From: DASZQY01 sp035548515
Lineage (GTDB): Bacteria > Pseudomonadota > Alphaproteobacteria > Rhizobiales > Kaistiaceae
Assembly: GCA_035548515.1 (NCBI GenBank)
Contig: DASZSW010000001.1
Location: forward strand, 1 to 64,000
Reading direction: 5' to 3'
DNA: 64,000 bases
Made by a program: the position numbers and the translations under genes. Positions within the stretch are counted from its first letter, which is position 1, and every line of letters begins with the position of its first letter. Shown one piece after another: positions 8,791 to 18,714 of the stretch. The notes beneath the pieces were generated by a model. That model did not search any database. It was not told where the DNA came from and saw nothing but the letters and a program-made list of their open reading frames with translations.

Positions 8791-9203
8791 CATCGAGTTC
8801 CGCGTCCTATTCCTTCGTCCCAGCGTCCGCAGATCAACAGGCTGGTCGACCCTTATTTTTCGGAGCTGGCGGCAGCTGCTTTTGCAAGCGCGCCCCGAAG
8901 GAACCTTCCTCCCAAGACTTAGACCGCGATGCCTTATTATCGGGGTGGGTCGCAAGGACCTCTGTCATCCCCTTGTTATGTGGCGGACACTAGCCGAGCC
9001 GCGATGCGTTGTCATCAATTTGTGCACGGTTCGCCCGAAATTTTTGCATATTTTGAGGTTTTCGCGCGAAATGGTTTCGGGCTCCAAACGGGCGATTCGC
9101 CGCGCTTTTCGCGGTCGCGGCAAGCACCCGAAAGGACTTGTGTTTTGACGGACCTGCCGCTTCATTCAGCGCACTTTGTGGGTCGCCGGAGATAATTTTA
9201 CCA
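8791..9203. other. 413-base stretch without a convincing protein gene
   Basis: This lies between the DUF1467 gene and proS. Open frames of 60-120 codons exist on both strands, but none has a good ribosome site, a recognisable domain or usual codon choice. The part from 8990 to 9080 is distinctly AT-rich for this window and probably holds the proS promoter, though I could not place a clear -35/-10 pair. The minus strand ends in the terminator at 8763-8790, so a non-coding RNA may run leftwards through 8790-8960. Confidence 0.5.
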
Positions 9204-10523
9204 ATGCGCCTTTCTCGCTATTTTCTGCCGATCCTGCGTGAGACGCCCAAGGAAGCCGAGATCGTTTCGCACCGGCTGATGTTGCGCGCCGGGCTGATCC
9301 GCCAGCAGGCCGCCGGGATCTACTCCTGGTTGCCGATCGGCGAGCGCGTCCTCGCCAAGATCGGCAACATCGTGCGCGAGGAGCAGGACCGCTCGGGTGC
9401 CATCGAGATTCTGATGCCCACGCTCCAGCCAGCGGATCTGTGGCGCGAGAGCGGGCGCTACGAGGCGTACGGCAAGGAGATGCTGCGTATCGAAGACCGC
9501 CACGAGCGCGACATGCTCTACGGCCCGACCAACGAGGAGATGGTGACCGACATCTTCCGCTCGTACGTGTCGTCGTACCGCGCGATGCCGCTGAACCTCT
9601 ATCACATCCAGTGGAAATTCCGCGACGAGGTGCGGCCGCGTTTCGGCGTGATGCGCGGCCGCGAGTTCCTGATGAAGGACGCGTACTCATTCGACATCAG
9701 CCGCGAGGCCGCGCAGGCAGCCTACAATCGCATGTTCGTGGCATACCTGCGCACCTTCGACCGGCTCGGCCTGAAAGCGATCCCGATGCGGGCGGACACC
9801 GGCCCGATCGGTGGCGACATGAGCCACGAATTCATCATCCTGGCGACGACCGGGGAGAGCGAGGTGTTCTGCTCGCGCGATCTGCTCGATCTGCCGATCC
9901 CGCCGATCGACACCGATTTCCGCGGCGACCTGACGCCCATCGTCAAGGCCTGGACGACGCCGTACGCCGCCACGGACGAGAAGCACGATCCGGCTCAGTT
10001 CGCGACCATCGCCGAGGACCGGCGCATCACGGCGCGTGGCATCGAGGTCGGCCACATCTTCTATTTCGGCACCAAGTATTCCGAGCCGATGGGGGCGAAG
10101 GTCACCGGCCCGGACGGCGCCGAGGTATTCGTGCACATGGGCTCGTACGGCATCGGCGTCTCGCGCCTGGTAGGTGCAATCATCGAGGCGAGCCACGACG
10201 AGGCCGGCATCATCTGGCCGGATTCGGTGGCGCCCTTTACCGTCGGGCTGATCAACCTCAAGGCCGGGGACGCCAAGGTCGACGCGGCGGCCGACTCGCT
10301 CTACGAGCGTCTCACGAATGCCGGAATCGACGTGCTTTACGACGATACGGACCAGCGCGCCGGCGCCAAGTTCGCGACCACCGACCTGATCGGCCTGCCG
10401 TGGCAGGTGATCGTGGGACCGAAGGGGCTGGAGCGCGGTGAAGTCGAGATCAAGCGGCGCGCGACCGGGGCGCGGGAAACATTGCCGCTCGATGGCGTGG
10501 TCGAGCGCATCCTTGCCGGCTGA
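9204..10523 (+). CDS. proS: Prolyl-tRNA synthetase
   Basis: This is a class II aminoacyl-tRNA synthetase charging tRNA-Pro. The 439 residues correspond to the short alphaproteobacterial form that lacks the editing insertion domain. Motif 2 is visible in QWKFRDEVRPRFGVMRGREF and motif 3 in GSYGIGVSRLVGAIIE. The C-terminal anticodon-binding domain runs from about residue 340. The start at ATG 9204 gives the conserved MRLSRYFLPIL; the frame is open back to 9138 but that extension has no ribosome site. CGGAGA at 9186-9191 is a likely but rather distant ribosome site. lolC follows after 22 bases. Confidence 0.97.
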   Translation: MRLSRYFLPILRETPKEAEIVSHRLMLRAGLIRQQAAGIYSWLPIGERVLAKIGNIVREEQDRSGAIEILMPTLQPADLWRESGRYEAYGKEMLRIEDRHERDMLYGPTNEEMVTDIFRSYVSSYRAMPLNLYHIQWKFRDEVRPRFGVMRGREFLMKDAYSFDISREAAQAAYNRMFVAYLRTFDRLGLKAIPMRADTGPIGGDMSHEFIILATTGESEVFCSRDLLDLPIPPIDTDFRGDLTPIVKAWTTPYAATDEKHDPAQFATIAEDRRITARGIEVGHIFYFGTKYSEPMGAKVTGPDGAEVFVHMGSYGIGVSRLVGAIIEASHDEAGIIWPDSVAPFTVGLINLKAGDAKVDAAADSLYERLTNAGIDVLYDDTDQRAGAKFATTDLIGLPWQVIVGPKGLERGEVEIKRRATGARETLPLDGVVERILAG

Positions 10524-10545
10524 GGCCGGCGGAAAGGGCTGAGAG

Positions 10546-11811
10546 ATGGCGCTGCCGGTCGGCACACGGCCGTTCTCGCGCTTCGAGTGGATGCTCGCGG
10601 CGCGCTACATGCGACCGCGCCGTCACGCTTCGGGCCTCGTCATCGCCTTCTTCTCGCTGATCGGCATCATGCTGGGGGTCGCCACCCTCATCATCGTCAT
10701 GGCGGTGATGAATGGCTTCCGCGCGCAGCTCATCGACAAGATCCTCGGCCTCAACGGCCACATCATCGTCCAGGCGATGGACACCAAGCTCACCGACTAC
10801 GCCGACGTCTCGGCGCGCATCGCCAAGGTGCCGGGCGTCGTTTCCGCTATCCCTCTGGTCGAGGGGCAGGCGCTGGCGAGCGGGCCGAATACATCGAGCG
10901 GCGCACTGGTGCGCGGCATCCGCGAGCAGGACCTGCCGCACGTGCCGGGCATCTACAACAACGTGCGGCTTGGCACGCTTGCCGGGTTCGACAAATCCGG
11001 CGGCGTGGCGATCGGCACGCGGCTCGCCACCCAGCTCGGGCTGACGGTCGGCGAGAATCTCACCATCGTCATCCCGCGCGGCAGTGTCACGCCATTCGGG
11101 GTCACGCCGCGCATCAAGGCGTATCCGGTTGTGGCGATCTTTGAGATCGGGATGGCGGAATACGACTCGACCTTCGTCATCCTGCCGTTCAGCGACGCCC
11201 AGGCGTTTTTCAATCTCGATGACGAAGCGAGCGCGGTCGAAGTTTATCTCAAGAGCGCAGACTCGGTCGACACGTTGCGGCCGGCCATCGAAGCGGCGGT
11301 TGGGCGCCAGGCGCTGGTGACCACGTGGCAGGAACGCAACGTGACGTTCTTCTCGGCGCTCGAGGTCGAGCGCAACGTGATGTTTCTGATCCTGACGCTG
11401 ATCGTCATCGTTGCGGCGCTCAACATCATCTCCGGCCTCACCATGCTCGTGAAGGACAAGGGGCACGACGTCGCGATCCTGCGGACGATGGGGGCGACAC
11501 GCGGCGCGATCATGCGCGTGTTCTTCATCGCCGGCGCTTCCATCGGCACGATCGGCACGCTTGCCGGATTTGCTCTCGGCGTCAGCATCGCGCTGAACGT
11601 GGAGCCCATCCGCCAGTTCATTTCGCGGCTGACGCAGACCGAGCTGTTCTCGCCCGAGCTTTATTTCCTGAGCCAGCTACCTTCCGAGATTGATGCGCGC
11701 GAGACCATCACGGTGCTGGTCATGGCGCTGGCGCTCTCGTTCCTGGCGACGCTTTATCCGGCCTGGCGGGCGGCGAAACTCGATCCCGTCGAGGCGCTGC
11801 GCTACGAATGA
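10546..11811 (+). CDS. lolC: Lipoprotein-releasing ABC transporter permease LolC/LolE type
   Basis: This is the inner-membrane permease of the Lol system, which extracts outer-membrane lipoproteins and hands them to LolA. The 421 residues show the MacB/FtsX topology: one helix near residues 24-46 (VIAFFSLIGIMLGVATLIIV), a large periplasmic domain, and three C-terminal helices from about residue 280 with the AILRTMGATRGAIMRVF coupling motif. As in other alphaproteobacteria, a single permease gene lies next to lolD and probably works as a homodimer. GGAAAGG precedes ATG 10546. The stop overlaps lolD as ATGA. Confidence 0.94.
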   Translation: MALPVGTRPFSRFEWMLAARYMRPRRHASGLVIAFFSLIGIMLGVATLIIVMAVMNGFRAQLIDKILGLNGHIIVQAMDTKLTDYADVSARIAKVPGVVSAIPLVEGQALASGPNTSSGALVRGIREQDLPHVPGIYNNVRLGTLAGFDKSGGVAIGTRLATQLGLTVGENLTIVIPRGSVTPFGVTPRIKAYPVVAIFEIGMAEYDSTFVILPFSDAQAFFNLDDEASAVEVYLKSADSVDTLRPAIEAAVGRQALVTTWQERNVTFFSALEVERNVMFLILTLIVIVAALNIISGLTMLVKDKGHDVAILRTMGATRGAIMRVFFIAGASIGTIGTLAGFALGVSIALNVEPIRQFISRLTQTELFSPELYFLSQLPSEIDARETITVLVMALALSFLATLYPAWRAAKLDPVEALRYE

Positions 11812-12611
11812 GCACGTCGCCGCGCCCTGCAAAACAGCCGACGCGGACGCCGCAGAAGCGTCCGGCGCTTCGCCTCACCGGCATCGAACGAAGCTACCCG
11901 GATGCGTCGGGCGGACTGACGGTCCTGTCCGGCGCCAGCCTCGATATCTTTCCCGGCGAAATGGTTGCCCTGGTGGCGCCGTCCGGCGCCGGCAAATCGA
12001 CACTGCTCCAGATCGCCGGGCTTCTCGAGCATCCCGACAAGGGCGAGGTGTTCGTCTCCGGCTACGCGTCGAGCAAGCTGAACGATGCCGAGCGCACCAC
12101 GCTGCGCCGGCTGCACATCGGCTTTGTCTACCAGTTCCATCACCTGCTGCCGGAATTCACGGCGCTCGAAAACGTCATGATGCCGCAACTCATCCGCGGC
12201 ATGAAGCGCGCTGAGGCGATGGCGCGCTCGCTCCAGCTGCTGGCGTACATGCGCGTCAAGGAGAGGGCCGATCATCGGCCGTCCGCGATGTCGGGCGGCG
12301 AACAGCAGCGCGTCGCGATCGCGCGCGCCGTCGCCAATGGGCCACGGCTGCTGTTGGCCGATGAACCGACGGGCAACCTTGATCCGACGACGGCGGGGCT
12401 GGTGTTCGACGGGCTGATGCGACTCGTGCGCGCATCCAAGCTCGCCTGTCTGATCGCTACGCACAATCACGATCTCGCGGCGCGCATGGATCGCGCAATC
12501 ACGCTCGATCGCGGCAAGGTGGTCGAGCTGCGGCGCCAGCCCGCACTGGTGGCAGCTGCGCCTTCGCCGCCGCCCGAAGCGCCGCCGGGCGTTTCAGCCG
12601 ACACGGCATAA
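11808..12611 (+). CDS. lolD: Lipoprotein-releasing ABC transporter ATP-binding protein
   Basis: This is the ATPase that powers LolC. It carries Walker A (PSGAGKST, about residues 62-69), the Q-loop region VYQFHHLLPEF typical of LolD/MacB ATPases, the signature MSGGEQQRVAIARA, and Walker B LLLADEPTGNLDP. The 267 residues include about 25 extra at the N-terminus before the ATPase core and a Pro/Ala-rich tail. It starts by ATGA overlap with lolC and is followed at once by a strong hairpin terminator. Confidence 0.95.
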   Translation: MSTSPRPAKQPTRTPQKRPALRLTGIERSYPDASGGLTVLSGASLDIFPGEMVALVAPSGAGKSTLLQIAGLLEHPDKGEVFVSGYASSKLNDAERTTLRRLHIGFVYQFHHLLPEFTALENVMMPQLIRGMKRAEAMARSLQLLAYMRVKERADHRPSAMSGGEQQRVAIARAVANGPRLLLADEPTGNLDPTTAGLVFDGLMRLVRASKLACLIATHNHDLAARMDRAITLDRGKVVELRRQPALVAAAPSPPPEAPPGVSADTA

Positions 12612-12614
12612 GAA

Positions 12615-12641
12615 AGACCGCCCGGGGAGGCCGGGCGGTCT
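12615..12641. terminator. Hairpin between convergent lolD and the Gly-rich gene
   Basis: A perfect 11-base-pair stem, AGACCGCCCGG / CCGGGCGGTCT, with a GGAGG loop, lies three bases past lolD and 26 bases before the end of the convergent gene. Neither side has a proper T-run, so it could be a bidirectional terminator or simply a 3'-end stabilising hairpin. Confidence 0.7.
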
Positions 12642-12667
12642 CACGTGTCGCAAGCCGGCGAGGAGCC

Positions 12668-13303
12668 TTACAGCTTCACGACCATCCGGCAGAACGTCAC
12701 GACGTCCGGCTTGTAGATCGACGGATCCGCGATGACGCCGCGGCACTTCGTGCGCAGGGCCATCTGGTCGCTGGCCGACAGGTTGGCGAATACCGGGCCG
12801 ACGCTGCCGCTCGAGATGCCCGGGCCGCCAGCGCCACCGGCGCCGCCGTTACCGCCGCCATTGTCGCCACCCGGCAGATTGACACCGCCACCGGGGAGAC
12901 CGCCGCCGCCGATACCACCGACGCCGCCCAGATCACCGGTGTTGAGGCCGGCGAGCAGGCTGCCAAGGTCAAGCGCGGCGTTGGTGTCGGAATCGTCGTT
13001 CAGCGTGCTGCCATTGGAGTTCGCCGAGGCAAGCGCGCTGCCGGCGGTTCCGCCGTTGATGTTGTTGAGGTTGATGTTGGCATCGGTGTTCGAACCGTTG
13101 CCCGTCGGGCTGCCTTGGCTGCCGAGCGTCAGCAGCGGGCCAGAGCCGTTGCCGATGTTCACGTTGCCGGTGTTGCTGCCGGCGGTTGCGGTCGCGGCAG
13201 TATTGCTGTTGCTGCCGCCGCCGATGGTGAGGGACGCTGCCTGGGCGGCGGTGCCGAGCATCAGGGTTGCGGCAAGGGCGGTGATGATTTTCTTGGTCGT
13301 CAT
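12668..13303 (-). CDS. Secreted Gly/Asn-rich protein of unknown function
   Basis: I do not recognise a family. The 211 residues start with a clear Sec signal peptide (MTTKKIITALAATLMLGTAAQAA, cleavage probably after AQA). The middle is low complexity. It holds a Ser/Asn/Thr-rich part with alternating asparagines (residues about 25-100), then a Gly/Pro-rich part with repeated GG-x-GG (about 115-165). The last 40 residues look like a small folded domain with two cysteines (187 and 205) that could form a disulfide. A strong ribosome site (GGAGGAG) precedes the ATG. The product is probably exported to the periplasm or surface; a structural or matrix role is only a guess. Confidence 0.8.
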   Translation of the reverse strand: MTTKKIITALAATLMLGTAAQAASLTIGGGSNSNTAATATAGSNTGNVNIGNGSGPLLTLGSQGSPTGNGSNTDANINLNNINGGTAGSALASANSNGSTLNDDSDTNAALDLGSLLAGLNTGDLGGVGGIGGGGLPGGGVNLPGGDNGGGNGGAGGAGGPGISSGSVGPVFANLSASDQMALRTKCRGVIADPSIYKPDVVTFCRMVVKL

Positions 13304-13323
13304 GTGCTCCTCCGTAGTGTGGA

Positions 13324-13352
13324 CTTACACGGCACCCCCGTTGGTCCAGCAA
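13324..13352 (-). promoter_or_regulatory. Probable sigma-70 promoter of the Gly/Asn-rich gene
   Basis: On the minus strand TTGCTG (13347-13352) and TGTAAG (13324-13329) are separated by exactly 17 bases, and the ribosome site GGAGGAG and ATG follow within 25 bases. This is a match to the housekeeping consensus by eye only. Confidence 0.5.
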
Positions 13353-13436
13353 CGTACCGAGCGGCGCTATGTTTCCGCGGATCGCCGAGCGCGGTGAAGG
13401 AGAAGTTGATGTGATTTCAAGGATTTGAATCACCGC

Positions 13437-13466
13437 TTGACCAGTAGAACAAAACATGAACATACT
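13437..13466 (+). promoter_or_regulatory. Probable SOS-controlled promoter
   Basis: TTGACC (13437-13442) and CATACT (13461-13466) lie 18 bases apart, with a LexA half-site repeat occupying the spacer and touching the -10. The first gene downstream is the 32-codon ORF at 13494, and dnaE at 13638 lies on the same strand. Confidence 0.55.
13447..13461. promoter_or_regulatory. LexA box, GAAC-N7-GAAC
   Basis: The direct repeat GAAC at 13447-13450 and 13458-13461 is separated by seven bases (AAAACAT). This exactly fits the alphaproteobacterial LexA operator, read on the other strand as GTTC-N7-GTTC. The same form occurs in front of lexA itself at 43245-43259. Its position over the spacer and the -10 of the promoter is right for repression. 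Confidence 0.75.
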
Positions 13467-13493
13467 CCCGCCATAGTTCACTGGAGTTGCGTC

Positions 13494-13592
13494 ATGTCTG
13501 CGTACCTGCGTGATGTCGTTTCGCTGATCGCCGTGGTGTCGTTCGTGGCCACGGTCGGGGTGTGGTCCGAGGTGCTCCGCACCCTCGTCTGA
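13494..13592 (+). CDS. 32-residue single-pass membrane peptide, SOS-controlled, SidA-like candidate
   Basis: A short ORF, ATG 13494 to TGA 13592. Its ribosome site GGAG lies eight bases before the ATG. The peptide has a short polar N-terminus (MSAYLRDV), one hydrophobic helix of about 17 residues (VSLIAVVSFVATVGVW) and a polar end (SEVLRTLV). It sits 28 bases behind the LexA-box promoter at 13437-13466 and 45 bases before dnaE. Caulobacter SidA is a 29-residue, SOS-induced inner-membrane peptide that blocks division through FtsW/FtsN. The match in size, topology and control suggests the same role, but I see no sequence proof. It may also be a leader ORF for dnaE. Confidence 0.6.
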   Translation: MSAYLRDVVSLIAVVSFVATVGVWSEVLRTLV

Positions 13593-13637
13593 CGATTTTC
13601 GCCCGCTGGGGAGGGCGGGGACTAAGGGTCCGATCTG

Positions 13638-17144
<3,507 letters not shown>

Positions 17145-17194
17145 CCCGACATCCTGCTGCCGCATCGTGGCACTACGACACGGTAATGTCGCGA

Positions 17195-17222
17195 TTGACG
17201 AGGGTCGCGCCTCGTCTACTGT
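17195..17222 (+). promoter_or_regulatory. Probable promoter of the PhnB-like gene
   Basis: TTGACG (17195-17200) and TACTGT (17217-17222) are 16 bases apart. The strong ribosome site AGGAGGAG at 17237-17244 and ATG 17253 follow. The downstream pair of genes is probably transcribed from here. Confidence 0.5.
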
Positions 17223-17252
17223 CCAAAATCGCGCATAGGAGGAGTACGCACC

Positions 17253-17666
17253 ATGGCGTCGGTTCTCAATCCCTATCTCAGCTTCAACGACAATGCCCGC
17301 CAGGCGATGGATTTCTACAAGTCCGTCTTCGGCGGCGATCTCAACGTCTCGACCTTCGGTCAGGGTGGCATGTCGCAGGACCCCGGCGAAGCGAACAAGG
17401 TGATGCACGCGCAGCTTCGCTCGCCGAGTGGCTTCGTGCTGATGGGTTCCGACACGCCGGCCAGCATGGGTGCGCCTCGCGCCAACGGTCAGATCTCACT
17501 CAGCGGCGATAACGACGCGGAGTTGCGCGGCTACTGGCAGAAGCTCAGCCAGGGCGGCAGCGTGATGATGCCCCTGGAGAAGGCGCCGTGGGGCGACAGC
17601 TTCGGCATGCTCACCGACAAATTCGGCGTGTCGTGGATGGTCAACATCGCCGGAAAGCCCGCCTGA
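17253..17666 (+). CDS. VOC family protein, PhnB / 3-demethylubiquinone methyltransferase-like fold
   Basis: The 137-residue protein has the pattern of the PhnB-like VOC family. It opens with LNPYLSFNDNARQAMDFYKSVFGG, has a central FVLMGSDTP strand, and ends with PWGDSFGMLTDKFGVSWMVN. Members bind small molecules or metals, but few have a known substrate, so no reaction can be assigned. It lacks a clear full set of glyoxalase metal ligands. It has its own promoter and ribosome site. The stop overlaps the next gene. Confidence 0.85.
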   Translation: MASVLNPYLSFNDNARQAMDFYKSVFGGDLNVSTFGQGGMSQDPGEANKVMHAQLRSPSGFVLMGSDTPASMGAPRANGQISLSGDNDAELRGYWQKLSQGGSVMMPLEKAPWGDSFGMLTDKFGVSWMVNIAGKPA

Positions 17667-18547
17667 TCCGCGCTGCCGCCTTCGCGGCCATCGGTCTCGC
17701 CTCGGCGGCTGCACTCGCCGCCGAGCCGTACCGCCTGGCGCCCTACAAGGACGACCTGTTCGCCTATCCGTCCGTCCTCGAAACGAGGGACGACGGCGCC
17801 TACGTCGTCGTCAGCTACGACAAGCAGCGCGACCTTTACGGTCGCGATGAGGTGCCGGAACGGCAAGCGAAGTGGCCGTACATCTCCAATGTCCGCCAGC
17901 AGACGGTCACCTATGATGCTGCCGGCAAGCCGCTGAAGGCGATTGGCGTCGGCAAGATCGAGGGCGGGGCGCATGCCGTCGTCATCTATATCCACGGCCA
18001 GGGCGGCACGCGCGCACAAGGCGCCGACAACGGCATGTTCGGCGGCAACTTCAATCGCATCATGAACCTGATGGCGAAGAACGACGGCGCATATCTTTCG
18101 CCGGACTTCACCGACATCGGCGATACCGGCACGGCGGAGATCAAAGCTCTGGTGCTGGATCAGGCGGCGCGCTCACCCAACGCCGCGATCTTCATGGCCT
18201 GCGGCTCGCAAGGCGGCGTGATCTGCTGGCGATTGGTCGCGGATCAGGACGTGGCGGCGCATCTCGCGGGCTTGTTGCTCCTCGGCTCGACGCACGACGA
18301 TGCGTTCCTCAAGTCGCCGCAGATCAAGCCGAAGGCGCGGCGCATCCCCATCTACATTGGGCACGGCACCGCCGATCCGATCTTTGCGTGGCAGGACGAG
18401 GTCGCGTTCTACGCGAAGGTGCGCAAGGCCGCGCGCGACTATCCCATCCACATCGCCTTGTTCGATACCGGCGTGCACGGCACGCCGATCCGCATGACGG
18501 ATTGGCGGCTGGTCTTGAACTGGATGCTGGAGGCGAACGGCGGGTAG
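17633..18547 (+). CDS. Secreted alpha/beta-hydrolase-like protein
   Basis: A signal peptide is visible (LIRAAAFAAIGLASAAALAA, then EPYRLAP), so the mature protein is periplasmic or secreted. The body resembles an alpha/beta hydrolase: VVIYIHGQGGTRAQG would be the oxyanion strand, MACGSQGGVI a GxSxGG-like nucleophile elbow (CGSQGG), and the late IYIGHGTADPIF and DTGVHG carry the expected Asp and His. No substrate can be named. The start is uncertain: GTG 17633 gives 304 residues with a long basic N-region, while CTG 17663, in a CTGA overlap with the stop of the previous gene and with GGAAAG six bases upstream, gives a compact signal peptide. Confidence 0.8.
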   Translation: MDGQHRRKARLIRAAAFAAIGLASAAALAAEPYRLAPYKDDLFAYPSVLETRDDGAYVVVSYDKQRDLYGRDEVPERQAKWPYISNVRQQTVTYDAAGKPLKAIGVGKIEGGAHAVVIYIHGQGGTRAQGADNGMFGGNFNRIMNLMAKNDGAYLSPDFTDIGDTGTAEIKALVLDQAARSPNAAIFMACGSQGGVICWRLVADQDVAAHLAGLLLLGSTHDDAFLKSPQIKPKARRIPIYIGHGTADPIFAWQDEVAFYAKVRKAARDYPIHIALFDTGVHGTPIRMTDWRLVLNWMLEANGG

Positions 18548-18571
18548 CACGCCGCGCTATGTGCGCCGTTA

Positions 18572-18712
18572 CCCCTCCCCAAAACCGCCAGGCGGTTTTG
18601 GCCCTCCCGCAAGGGGAGGGCTCATGCGCGACCGGCTATTCGCTAACGATTGAGCGGGCTGAACCCTCCCCTTGCGGGAGGGTCAAACGGCCGAAGGCCG
18701 TTTGGGGAGGGG
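18572..18712. repeat. Pair of inverted 52-base palindromic elements
   Basis: Copy 1 is 18572-18623 and copy 2 is 18661-18712 in the opposite orientation, with 37 bases between them. Each begins CCCCTCCCC, contains an internal hairpin, and ends CCCTCCCGCAAGGGGAGGG. The internal hairpins differ in sequence (AAAACCGCC/AGG/CGGTTTT against AAACGGCC/TTC/GGCCGTTT), but both stay self-complementary, so the structure is conserved rather than the bases. It lies between the convergent hydrolase and ATP-grasp genes and could also fold as one large cruciform or terminator. It resembles the mosaic intergenic repeats of rhizobia. Confidence 0.85.
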
Positions 18713-18714
18713 TC

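Noticed and set aside
8786..9148. A 120-codon plus-strand frame in the gap before proS
   Set aside because: It has no ribosome site or domain, a Cys/Arg-rich content unlike neighbours, and overlaps the likely regulatory AT-rich part.
9138..9203. 22-codon N-terminal extension of proS from a TTG
   Set aside because: The family starts at MRLSRYFLPIL, and the extension has no ribosome site.
18571..18712. The inverted repeats as a simple rho-independent terminator
   Set aside because: There is no T-run at either side, and the two-element structure with internal hairpins is better described as a repeat, although it may still stop transcription.
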